The notes below the pieces were generated by a model, which was not told where the DNA came from, did not search any database, and saw only the letters and a program-made list of their open reading frames with translations. Both the position numbers and the translations under genes were made by a program. From Streptococcus ruminicola (GTDB taxonomy: Bacteria; Bacillota; Bacilli; Lactobacillales; Streptococcaceae), in assembly GCF_011387195.1 (NCBI RefSeq), contig NZ_CP046919.1, positions 248,001 to 312,000 of the forward strand: a stretch of 64,000 nucleotides of DNA, read 5' to 3'. Positions within the stretch are counted from its first letter, which is position 1. Each line of letters starts with the position of its first letter. Shown piece by piece: positions 53,555-61,429 of the stretch.

Positions 53555-55711
53555 TTACTTATTAGACGACCTCCAGTATAATTGGTAATGCCTTTCTGCT
53601 CCATTCGACTTGAAACACTCTTTTAATAAACCAACTATCTGTTCTTTATTTTTTCCATTTAAATCTGCCTCTAAATCATCAATTGAATGTGAATTTACAT
53701 TAAATAGTTTTTGAGCCTCTCTGTTATCTTTGTAGAAATCATCTATCTTATTAAATTTAGTAAATGTCTCAATAATTCTTCTTATGGAGTTTAACATTAA
53801 GTTAGGCCTATCATACTCATAAAGAAATCTTAACTCTTTCCACAATAATTCATAGCTTGTTGAAAAATCTTGTCCTTCTGAATCAAGAATTTTAAATTTG
53901 GTTTTAAAATCAGTTTTCTGAAGACGAATAAATTTGTCACCTGATTTATGAGCACCATTGCGATCCTTACCATCCTTATATAAACGATTATATTTAACAT
54001 TTATGTAGAAATGAACATTATGTGTCATAATAATTAGAATATCATTCCTCTTATTCTTATCTATTTGCTTCATCAATTCTTGAATTTCAGTTACAATAAT
54101 ATACTGCATCATATCATCGTTTGAATCCATAGGATCATCAAAAATAATAATTTTATCCAATTGAGAATCAGTCTGTTCATTTAACTTTTCAATGAAGTAG
54201 AGAAAACCTATGATATTTTTCTCACCTTTAGACAGAGAATTAACATCTCTATACTCGTCATTCTGTGAAAAAACATCTTTAATTCTATAATATCCTTGGT
54301 GATTTCCCTGTTTAGCTTCAACATGTTCTAGTTGAAAAGGTACATATAACTTTAATTTTTTATTTATATTATTAGCTAACTTTTTCTCAGATCTTGTTTT
54401 TTCCATCTCAATTAAAATTTTTGAATGGATTTCTGAAATCTGCTTTTCTACTTTCTCAATTTCATTTTCAGATTCACTTAATTTTTTAATAAGCTGTGAT
54501 TCTTCATTTTTTAATAGCGATAACTGTTTTAATTGACTATTCAAATCAGATTTAGAAACATAGGTATGAATTAGGTCAAATCGCAACAAATCTCTAGAAA
54601 AATTTTTTAACCAAGGTAAATTTTCCGAGTTGTTACATTCGACAATATTATTATATTTTAGAATTATATCTTCACTGGATTTAGGTAAAATTGCTGTCGA
54701 AATAAGAGTGGAAGCTGAAAAGAGTTGAGCAAATTTAGAAACTAACGCATTTTCAAGAGTCGTTAAAAACCGATCCTGTTCATTGATAATAGTTTCTAAC
54801 TCATCTTTATAGTTTCTTATATCATCATGAAACTGTAGGTAGAAATCATCTTCCTTTATCGTAATAGATTTAATTTCTGACCTTATTTGCTTAATTTCTC
54901 TAATTTTATTTTCTAAACTTGTTTCAAATTTCTTAATCTTAGAAACAGAAAAAAACGTCTCTAATTCATCAAAAACCTTATCCGGTATTGGATTACCACA
55001 AAAAGAACAAATCTCTCCTCTCTCATGAATTTCTATACCTGTTTGAGCAAATTTTTTCTTATCATCTGAATCTAATCTTATAACACATTGCTCTTCTTCA
55101 ACTTTACTCTCTAAAAGAGAATTTGTAGTTTCTAGTATTTCTACAAAATTATTTTTTCTTATACTAATTTTCTTAGCAATTTTTTCATCTGTTTTTAAAT
55201 ACTTTCTACAATCGTTCTTCTCATTCTCCGACAAATGAAAGGCGTACTTCAATTCTTTTTCAAAGTTTGGAGACTGATAAGAAGGAACAGCGATATGAAG
55301 GGGATTATTTTTTATTTTCTTTGCAGACTCACTATAAAAACTTTTAATTTTTCTTGATTGACGAGAAATCTCCGTATTCTTAGAAATTATTTTATCTTTC
55401 CAATCCTGTTTTTCCGCTTCAAAATTTAATTTTGAATCTTCAAGTTCAACAATTTCTTTTTCGTACGCCTCAATTTTCTTTTGAGCAGCTACATTCTCTT
55501 CACCTAATACAACCGAATTAAGTTTTCCATTCGCAATCACACTCTTGATTCCTTGATAAATCCTTACGTCTTTATCAACTATTTGTTCATTAATCAATTT
55601 AGTAATAGTACTTTTTCCAGTCCCATTTTTACCAAAAATAAAATTGATAGGCTTATCTAACTCAAGATAATTATCAATAAATATTTGTTCATCTGATAAA
55701 TCAATTCTCAT
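53555..55711 (-). CDS. RloC/PrrC-like AAA ATPase, candidate anticodon nuclease
   Basis: A 718-residue AAA_13-type ATPase. It carries Walker A FGKNGTGKST (about 26-35) and long coiled coils on both sides of a zinc-hook-like CSFCGNP (Cys235, Cys238). The ABC signature is NSLSKGEKN (about 491-499), Walker B IIIFDDPMDSND and H-loop IIMTHNVHF. The C-terminal domain contains SIRRIIE (Arg644, Glu648) and NVNSHSI (His675), matching in order and rough spacing the PrrC catalytic Arg-Glu-His triad. RloC enzymes combine such a hook with a tRNA anticodon nuclease triggered by DNA damage or phage. The start MRIDLSDEQ at 55711 is chosen for TTGGAG 5 bases upstream. Much more AT-rich than its neighbours. No restriction-modification genes are adjacent. 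Nuclease activity is inference. Confidence 0.7.
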   Translation of the reverse strand: MRIDLSDEQIFIDNYLELDKPINFIFGKNGTGKSTITKLINEQIVDKDVRIYQGIKSVIANGKLNSVVLGEENVAAQKKIEAYEKEIVELEDSKLNFEAEKQDWKDKIISKNTEISRQSRKIKSFYSESAKKIKNNPLHIAVPSYQSPNFEKELKYAFHLSENEKNDCRKYLKTDEKIAKKISIRKNNFVEILETTNSLLESKVEEEQCVIRLDSDDKKKFAQTGIEIHERGEICSFCGNPIPDKVFDELETFFSVSKIKKFETSLENKIREIKQIRSEIKSITIKEDDFYLQFHDDIRNYKDELETIINEQDRFLTTLENALVSKFAQLFSASTLISTAILPKSSEDIILKYNNIVECNNSENLPWLKNFSRDLLRFDLIHTYVSKSDLNSQLKQLSLLKNEESQLIKKLSESENEIEKVEKQISEIHSKILIEMEKTRSEKKLANNINKKLKLYVPFQLEHVEAKQGNHQGYYRIKDVFSQNDEYRDVNSLSKGEKNIIGFLYFIEKLNEQTDSQLDKIIIFDDPMDSNDDMMQYIIVTEIQELMKQIDKNKRNDILIIMTHNVHFYINVKYNRLYKDGKDRNGAHKSGDKFIRLQKTDFKTKFKILDSEGQDFSTSYELLWKELRFLYEYDRPNLMLNSIRRIIETFTKFNKIDDFYKDNREAQKLFNVNSHSIDDLEADLNGKNKEQIVGLLKECFKSNGAERHYQLYWRSSNK

Positions 55712-55945
55712 AGCATCTCCAATAATAATTAATTTGAAATCAGTCGTCATTATACATTAAAGAAGTCTCATGTTTTATCCATATATGATTATATGATTCG
55801 ATATCAGCATCTTATCTAATCTAATAACAAAAAATTAACAGTACTAAAATATAAACTCCTCCATAATGACATCTGTTAACTATTCTAATACTTCTAATCA
55901 TCTTTTTCAATACTCTAATTATCTAAAAATTAGATTTTTTTCATT

Positions 55946-55978
55946 AAAAACCACCTACTTTTTTAGCAGGTGGTTTTG
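55946..55978. terminator. terminator between the ATPase segment and the MFS gene
   Basis: AAACCACCTA / TAGCAGGTGGTTTT hairpin with T-run, similar in layout to the lysS terminator at 53297. Confidence 0.75.
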
Positions 55979-55998
55979 TTATACTCAAATTTTCTCCA

Positions 55999-57761
55999 TC
56001 ACTCTTTTTTATCGGTGAAGTAAGCAAGTGGGCTTGTGATTAGGACAATCAAAGAACCGATGATGAAGACTTGGTTAAAGGCTCGGCTAAGATTTTTGTT
56101 TTTAGAGTCTTTAATCTTTTGGAAGGTATCAGTTAGTTCTTCTTTTTGGGCTAGAAGTTGAATACCTTGTCCTAGTTGTGTTTGTCCTTGGCTTAACGGC
56201 AATAGTGCTGAGCTAAGTTGCTCTGGGAGATTTGCCACAACTTTTTCTGTGCCTGCAGCTAACTGACTGTTAGCATCATAGAGTTTTCGATAATCACTAC
56301 CTTTTTTAGGAAGTGGGAGGTTGTCAGTTTTTTTAGCTGCAGCTTTTACCTTCGTAAACATTTGGCTTTGTTGTTTAGAAGAGTCAGTTGTCTTGCTTGT
56401 AGAGTCAAAGATTTCTTTGATTTCCATTTTAGCAACAGATTTCACAGAATCAGATAAAACATGTTTATCAATTTGGACATAGGCATCGTGTCTGATATTG
56501 TCTTTTGCGGTGCTAATATTGCCATTTAAAATGGTTACAAGTAAAGCCATACTAACTGCTTGACCGATGTAGCGAGCAGCATTGATAATCCCTGAACCAA
56601 TTCCTGCCTTAGTAACTGGAAGATATTTTACAGACGCTGTCATGGACATTGCCATAAATCCTAATCCAAGACCAATAATAACGTTACAACAAATAATGAT
56701 AGTTTCTGAAGTATCAAACTGAACTAGATTCAACATGAAAAGCCAGCTGCTGCGATAAACATACCGATGATAATGAGAAATCTCGCAGAAATCTTTTGAT
56801 ACATTTTTGTTGCCAGAGGCATTCCGACAGCAATCGCTAGAGACGTTGGCACAATGAGATAGGCAGAATGTAAAGCTGTAAACCCACGAACATTTTGAAG
56901 AAAATAATTCAAAATCAATGAGGGAACAATGATTGCAAATCCAAAAATCAAATAAATGATACTTGATGCTGTGAACGTTTTTTCTTTAAACAACGATAGC
57001 TCAATAATCGGAGATTTTACTTTGCCTTCGACAAAAATTAGCAAAACTAAGCCGACCAAACTAATGGCAAAGCTTGATAGAATAATGGCTGAACTCCAAC
57101 CATATTCTTTACCTTCTAAGAGACCAAATGTCAAACCTCCTAAAGCAAAGGTCAAAAACAGCATACCAAGCCAGTCAATCTCTTTAGCAATACTCAAGTC
57201 ATATGTTTCTTCATTTCCAAAAAGAATGAGCACAAAGGAAATAATAGCAATCGGAATATTAATCCCAAAAATCCAGTTATAACTTGCCCAGTGAATGATA
57301 AAGCCACCGATAACTGGACCACTTGCGGCTGCTAGAGCACTAAAAGCCCCTATAACCGCTGAAACTTTGCTGGTATTTGATTTTCCAAAAAGTGCAATCC
57401 CCATTGGTAAAACAAGCGGCGTTAGAATAGCTCCGCCAATTCCTTGGAAAAAGCGATAGCAGATTAATAATCCTAGTGAACTTGCTGTCATGCAAGCAAA
57501 AGAGAAAATCCCAAACAATGCAACACCAATCAGCATGACCAACCTGCGACCATACAAGTCAGCTAATTTTGAAGCCGTGATAATAAAAACAGCCATCGCT
57601 AAAACATAGATTGTTGCCACCCAGCTTGTATCCGTCAGACTAGAATTGAGATGCTTCATAATATCTGGTAAAGCGATATTAACGATAGTAGCATCTAAAG
57701 CTCCCATAAACATGGCTAAAACTAAACCAATAAACCCAAATAGTTTCCTTGTCTTTGACAT
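55999..57761 (-). pseudogene. DHA2 (14-helix) MFS drug exporter, frameshifted
   Basis: Two overlapping frames together make one EmrB/QacA-type transporter of about 590 residues. The first (57761 to about 56737) starts MSKTRKLFGFIGLVLAMFMGALDATIVNIALPDI and carries the DHA motif LADLYGRRLVMLIG, motif C GPVIGGFIIHWASYNWIFGINIPI and about ten helices. It runs into a stop after GMFIAAAGF. The second (56736-55999) continues in another frame with MLNLVQFDTSETIIICCNVIIGLGLGFMAMSM, an outer loop of about 130 residues and a last helix. The junction is a run of four A at 56738-56741; one more base would restore the frame. Divergent from a TetR gene. Probably inactive unless slippage or a sequencing error explains it. 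Confidence 0.85.
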
Positions 57762-57796
57762 ATTCCTATCCTTTCTTCATAAAACCTCGTGAAGTA

Positions 57797-57813
57797 TTGA
57801 CATGGTCAGTCAA
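57797..57813. promoter_or_regulatory. probable TetR operator for the MFS exporter
   Basis: TTGACATGGTCAGTCAA, five-base TTGAC/GTCAA arms around seven bases, in the intergenic region between the divergent MFS and TetR genes. On the minus strand it lies just past a TAAAAT -10, so binding would block the MFS promoter. Confidence 0.55.
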
Positions 57814-57899
57814 CGCTTTAATATTTTACAAAAAAATAATACAATATTAGCAAGCAAAATAACATAACAAATTTTAATAATGTGTCTAATTAATAAAAA

Positions 57900-58439
57900 A
57901 TGACTAATATTCGAAAAACTAACAGTGTTGAAAAACTAAAAAACGCCCTTATTGAATTACTTCTTGAAAAAGATTATTCAGAAATCAGTGTTTCTGATAT
58001 TACCAAAAAAGCTGGCGTTAGCCGAGGAACCTTTTATCAGCATTTTCTTGATAAAGACGATCTTGCTACTACAATCGGTGAAAAGACATCTCAAAAATTC
58101 CGAAATATTTTATCCAAAGGAAACCTTGATAAACCAGAGAAAATTCTTGAAAGTCTCGAATGCATCAAATCAGATGCCAAACATTTCAAGGCAATTTATC
58201 AAGCACCGCATGTGCAGTTTTCTAAAACGGTTCGCGTATTGCTAGAGGAATTGATTACTAGCAACGTTAATCTCAAAAATCGAATCAAGCAAAAAACTAA
58301 GATTTCTGATGATTTGGTTATTCAAGCCTTCTGCGCTTCTTTTGAGCGAATCATTTCTGCATGGATTGAAAGTGATTTTCAAAAAAGCCCAAAAGAAATC
58401 AGCGAAATCATCATCAAAACAGAAAAATTGTTTTTATAA
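57900..58439 (+). CDS. TetR/AcrR-family regulator
   Basis: A 179-residue TetR protein. The N-terminal helix-turn-helix is VEKLKNALIELLLEKDYSEISVSDITKKAGVSRGTFYQHFLDKDDLATTI (about 9-58). The rest has the TetR_C_7-like end AFCASFERIISAWIESDFQKSPKEISEIIIKTEKLFL. It is divergent from the broken DHA2 exporter and is its likely repressor. The upstream region is very AT-rich and I see no clear Shine-Dalgarno before the ATG. Confidence 0.82.
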   Translation: MTNIRKTNSVEKLKNALIELLLEKDYSEISVSDITKKAGVSRGTFYQHFLDKDDLATTIGEKTSQKFRNILSKGNLDKPEKILESLECIKSDAKHFKAIYQAPHVQFSKTVRVLLEELITSNVNLKNRIKQKTKISDDLVIQAFCASFERIISAWIESDFQKSPKEISEIIIKTEKLFL

Positions 58440-58530
58440 AAGGTCATTTTATGTGGCTTTTTCTCTATCTTACCATTTAAATAGCATTAATCATACTATT
58501 AACATTTGAATTGTTTCAATATTTTTTATA

Positions 58531-58566
58531 TTGACAAAATATTGAGATCAGCTATAATTATAGCTG
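58531..58566 (+). promoter_or_regulatory. promoter with a palindrome over the -10
   Basis: TTGACA (58531-58536), 16-base spacer, TATAAT (58553-58558). The -10 lies inside CAGCTATAATTATAGCTG (58549-58566), an 18-bp perfect palindrome that is a strong operator candidate for the MFS gene downstream. Confidence 0.7.
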
Positions 58567-58580
58567 CGAAAGGACGATTT

Positions 58581-59774
58581 ATGATATTAAAAAAATATAA
58601 AGACTTTAGTCATGTTTTTCTGGGACGGCTAATTAGCAATTGTGGTGATTCAATTTACACTATTGTTCTATCATGGTATGTCTTAGAAATGACAAATAGT
58701 GCTTGGTATGTTGGGTTATTGAATTTTTTAATTTTTATTCCCAATACCTTTTCTTTTGTTTTTGGAAAGAAGATTGACTCTCACCCTAAAAAATTTCTAT
58801 TAGTACTATTAGAGTGGGCACAACTATTAGCAGTACTAGGTATCATTATGGGAATGTGCCTAAAAGGCATAAATGCTAATCTTAGTTTAGCCATTATTTT
58901 TACTTGTGTTTTCATCGCCTCAACTGTCGGGCTAAATACTTACACTGTTCAAGATGCGCTGGTTCCAAAGATTGTCGCTTCAAAAGATTTAGCAAAAGCA
59001 GAGATGTATATGTCTATAGCTTACAACGGAACAGAATACGTCTTCACTGCCATTAGTGGATTCTTACTTTCTGTTATCAGTTATATTCCTTTACTTTTTA
59101 TTGATGTCTTTACTTTCTTGGGATCAATCATTTTGTTTAGAAAGATAAGATTTAAAGAAAAAATTGAAAAAAGTATTGAAGAAACAGACTTCCTTAGCGG
59201 ACTTCGCTTTATTTTGAAAAATAAAGTCGTATTTTCAATTACACTTGGAGTGGCTATTCTTAACTTTCTCTTTGGTGGATTCAACGTTTATCAACTCCTA
59301 ATTGCTAAAGAAGTTGGTAACTCTGCCTTTTACGGTCTTTTAGTATCTGCTTGTGCTGTGGGAACTTTGCTCGGAACAACCTTTGTGGCAAATTTTTTAC
59401 TACAAAAACTAAGTTACGGTAAAGCTTTTTGGCTAGCAACTGTTATTTTTGGAATCGGAATTGGATCCACTGCATTGGCACAAAATCGTTTCGTCATCTT
59501 GCTAATTTGGTTTATGTCATGCCTATTTTTAGGAGTAACACATGTTGCTCAAAAGCCAATTTTACAAACTGAAATTCCAAATGAGCACCTTGGAAAAGTA
59601 TTTAGTGCTTTTTATACAATAACTATTCCAACACTTGCCATTGGTTCTCTGTTCTTTGGATTTATTGCTGTTTTCTTATCATGGCGCATTTTTGTTGTGC
59701 TATTTGCAGGAGTTTTGCTTTTAGTCGCTTTACTTTATTATTCAAACAATAAGTTAAGAAATTATAGCATTTGA
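58581..59774 (+). CDS. 12-helix MFS exporter (DHA3, Mef/EntS-like)
   Basis: A 397-residue MFS permease with about twelve helices. It starts MILKKYKDFSHVFLGRLISNCGDSIYTIVLSWYVLEMTNSAWYVGLLNFLIFIPNTFSFVFG, which is the DHA3 pattern of macrolide-efflux and enterobactin-export relatives. Later parts include LNTYTVQDALVPKIVASKDLAKAEMYMS and THVAQKPILQTEIPNEHLGKVFSAFYTI. The substrate is unknown; a drug, peptide or siderophore-like compound is possible. The start at 58581 is preferred because AAAGGA lies upstream; a longer frame would read across the promoter. The regulator is unknown; the neighbouring TetR is a candidate. Confidence 0.82.
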   Translation: MILKKYKDFSHVFLGRLISNCGDSIYTIVLSWYVLEMTNSAWYVGLLNFLIFIPNTFSFVFGKKIDSHPKKFLLVLLEWAQLLAVLGIIMGMCLKGINANLSLAIIFTCVFIASTVGLNTYTVQDALVPKIVASKDLAKAEMYMSIAYNGTEYVFTAISGFLLSVISYIPLLFIDVFTFLGSIILFRKIRFKEKIEKSIEETDFLSGLRFILKNKVVFSITLGVAILNFLFGGFNVYQLLIAKEVGNSAFYGLLVSACAVGTLLGTTFVANFLLQKLSYGKAFWLATVIFGIGIGSTALAQNRFVILLIWFMSCLFLGVTHVAQKPILQTEIPNEHLGKVFSAFYTITIPTLAIGSLFFGFIAVFLSWRIFVVLFAGVLLLVALLYYSNNKLRNYSI

Positions 59775-59796
59775 AACGTTACTAATCTTTATAACA

Positions 59797-59830
59797 TAAA
59801 AAGAGCTTGGAAAATTTCCAAACTCTTTTT
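59797..59830. terminator. bidirectional terminator
   Basis: AAAAAGAG-TTGGAAA / TTTCCAA-CTCTTTTT stem between the convergent MFS and HAD genes. Confidence 0.85.
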
Positions 59831-59837
59831 CATTCTC

Positions 59838-60590
59838 TCACCCCACCAACTCACTGATATCATTAATCACTTTGGCATTCATGGTGTTAAGGTTTTGAAT
59901 GTCTTCTTGGCTGTATGGGAAGGTGTTTAGCAAAATGCCATCCATGCCTGCTGCTTGTGCGATTGCCATGTCGCTGGTGAAGTCATTGCCGACCATGACG
60001 GTTTCTTTAGGGTCAAGTTGATTTTCCTTCAGGACAAGGTTCATAAAGTCAACCTGCGGTTTCTTCATTTTATGGTCTGATGAGATGTAAATCTTATCCA
60101 AAAATTCTCTGCATCCTGTCATTTCAATCTCTGCTTGGGTAAATGCACGCTGAGCATTTGAAAGTAAAATGACCGTAGCTCCTGCTTCTTTTAATGTTTT
60201 CAAAGTGGCTAGCGTATTTTCGTAAGCTTGCAATTTTTTGCGCGACAGCATTCTAAAGGTCTGAGCAATCAGATTTCCCCAAGTTTCCAAATCAAGAATG
60301 ATACTATCTGTCGCATGTTTTTGCGGCGCTTCTAACATGAGTTCGATAAAGACATGAACCAAATCAACTTCGACATGTTCTAGTTTTAGTCGCTTACGCA
60401 ACTGCTCTTCTTGGCGTTTAATCAAAGCATCATAATGTGTCTTTAGAGCTGGTCCAGTATAATCAGCTCCATAAGCACGATAAAGTTCTGCCATTTGCGC
60501 CCATAATTGGGGATTTTTCTCATCAGTCTCAATATCAACCAAGGTACCGTAAAAATCAAAAATATAGTTTTTATACTGCAAATTTGCCAT
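59838..60590 (-). CDS. HAD-IA family phosphatase
   Basis: A 250-residue HAD hydrolase with motif I YIFDFYGTLVDIETDE (about 9-24), where Tyr replaces the usual Asp+2 position seen as DxD in many phosphatases. A helical cap follows, then motif II VILLSNAQRAF, motif III KKPQVDFMNLV and motif IV VMVGNDFTSDMAIAQAAGM. The DFYGT form is common in YjjG/pyrophosphatase-like HADs, so catalysis may still occur, but the missing second Asp is worth noting. ATG with GAGGACAA upstream. Substrate unknown. Confidence 0.82.
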   Translation of the reverse strand: MANLQYKNYIFDFYGTLVDIETDEKNPQLWAQMAELYRAYGADYTGPALKTHYDALIKRQEEQLRKRLKLEHVEVDLVHVFIELMLEAPQKHATDSIILDLETWGNLIAQTFRMLSRKKLQAYENTLATLKTLKEAGATVILLSNAQRAFTQAEIEMTGCREFLDKIYISSDHKMKKPQVDFMNLVLKENQLDPKETVMVGNDFTSDMAIAQAAGMDGILLNTFPYSQEDIQNLNTMNAKVINDISELVG

Positions 60591-60671
60591 TTGTCCTCAC
60601 CTAAAAATCTTATGATTACGTTTACAAGGGCTATTATAGAGGAAAATGTGGCATTTGACCAGCCTTAATCA

Positions 60672-60717
60672 CAAAAAAACAGCCAACCATTTTGAAAAAT
60701 GATTAGCTGACTTTTTT
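60672..60717 (-). terminator. terminator of the PC4-type gene
   Basis: Imperfect stem CAGCcAAcCATTTT / AAATGatTaGCTG. The minus strand continues into TTTTTTT. Confidence 0.7.
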
Positions 60718-60718
60718 A

Positions 60719-60931
60719 TCATGAACGAAAAGCATCCAAAATGATTTTGAATTCATCGTTTGTAAGTGTCACACCTTTGCCCATCTTGCTGTGATCTGGG
60801 CTCCAAGAGCGAATATCAAATTTCGGTTCAGCACCGTTAAAGCTGACACGGTTCAATTCTTTTGTCCATCCTTTATCGCTTTCTGATAGGGTAAGCAAGT
60901 GTTCAACGATTTCAAATTTAAATTCTGACAT
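60719..60931 (-). CDS. YdbC-like PC4-family ssDNA-binding coactivator
   Basis: A 70-residue protein of the PC4/YdbC family (MSEFKFEIVEHLLTLSESDKGWTKELNRVSFNG...FDIRSWSPDHSKMGKGVTLTNDEFKIILDAF). The central WSPDHSKMGKGVTL strand-turn is the family hallmark. The related L. lactis YdbC dimer binds single-stranded DNA and RNA. A role in transcription or DNA metabolism is inferred. Complete for the family, with a strong AGGAGGAG site. Confidence 0.88.
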   Translation of the reverse strand: MSEFKFEIVEHLLTLSESDKGWTKELNRVSFNGAEPKFDIRSWSPDHSKMGKGVTLTNDEFKIILDAFRS

Positions 60932-61043
60932 ATTTATCTCCTCCTACTTAATATATTCGTAAAAAAATTTCTAAACTTTTGATTATTTATTTTTTTTCTT
61001 AAAAGGTGTATAATCATTTTATCAATTTTTAGGATAAATGACT

Positions 61044-61373
61044 ATGAAAAATATTATTAAGCAATTTAAAAAACAAGCGCAAGCTTACATTGACTTTCGA
61101 GCGCCACAGACAAGTGAGATTAATTTAAAAGCTAATAAAATCATTACCATCATCAAGGAAGCCCAAAACAAGCATCTTGCCCTTCATGCCATTTATGAGG
61201 ACGAAAGTTTCACAGGGGATTTGGTCAAATACGATGCTAAAAATGGCAAGCTCATTTTGAAGAACTTTCAAAAAAACATTTCAACCATTATTCCTATTGA
61301 TGACATCAAGCGTCTAAGCTTAGTGCCGCCGACAGTTAGAAAATCTCAGTTGCAAAATCTCAACAAAAAATGA
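61044..61373 (+). CDS. small protein of unknown function
   Basis: A 109-residue protein starting MKNIIKQFKKQAQAYIDFRAPQTSEINLKANKIITIIKEAQ. A basic helical first half is followed by a beta-rich second half (HLALHAIYEDESFTGDLVKYDAKNGKLILKNFQKNISTIIPIDDIKRLSLV). The latter resembles small Sm-like or YolD-like barrels in pattern, but I cannot assign a family. A TATAAT at 61009-61014 and AGGA at 61031 support expression. I use the second ATG (61044), 9 bases after AGGA; the ATG at 61038 is only 3 bases after it. Monocistronic. Confidence 0.6.
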   Translation: MKNIIKQFKKQAQAYIDFRAPQTSEINLKANKIITIIKEAQNKHLALHAIYEDESFTGDLVKYDAKNGKLILKNFQKNISTIIPIDDIKRLSLVPPTVRKSQLQNLNKK

Positions 61374-61416
61374 ACGACCTAAACACAAATGTTTATCAGT
61401 CGTTCATTTTTTTATT
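61371..61416. terminator. bidirectional terminator
   Basis: TGAACGAC-AAACA / TGTTT-GTCGTTCA stem followed by TTTTTTT. The arm starts at the stop codon of the small gene. Confidence 0.82.
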
Positions 61417-61429
61417 ATTACTGCATTAA

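Noticed and set aside
55751..55945. A small antitoxin or methylase gene next to the RloC-like ATPase
   Set aside because: Only frames of a few codons exist in this AT-rich stretch, with no start/ribosome-site pair leading to a plausible protein.
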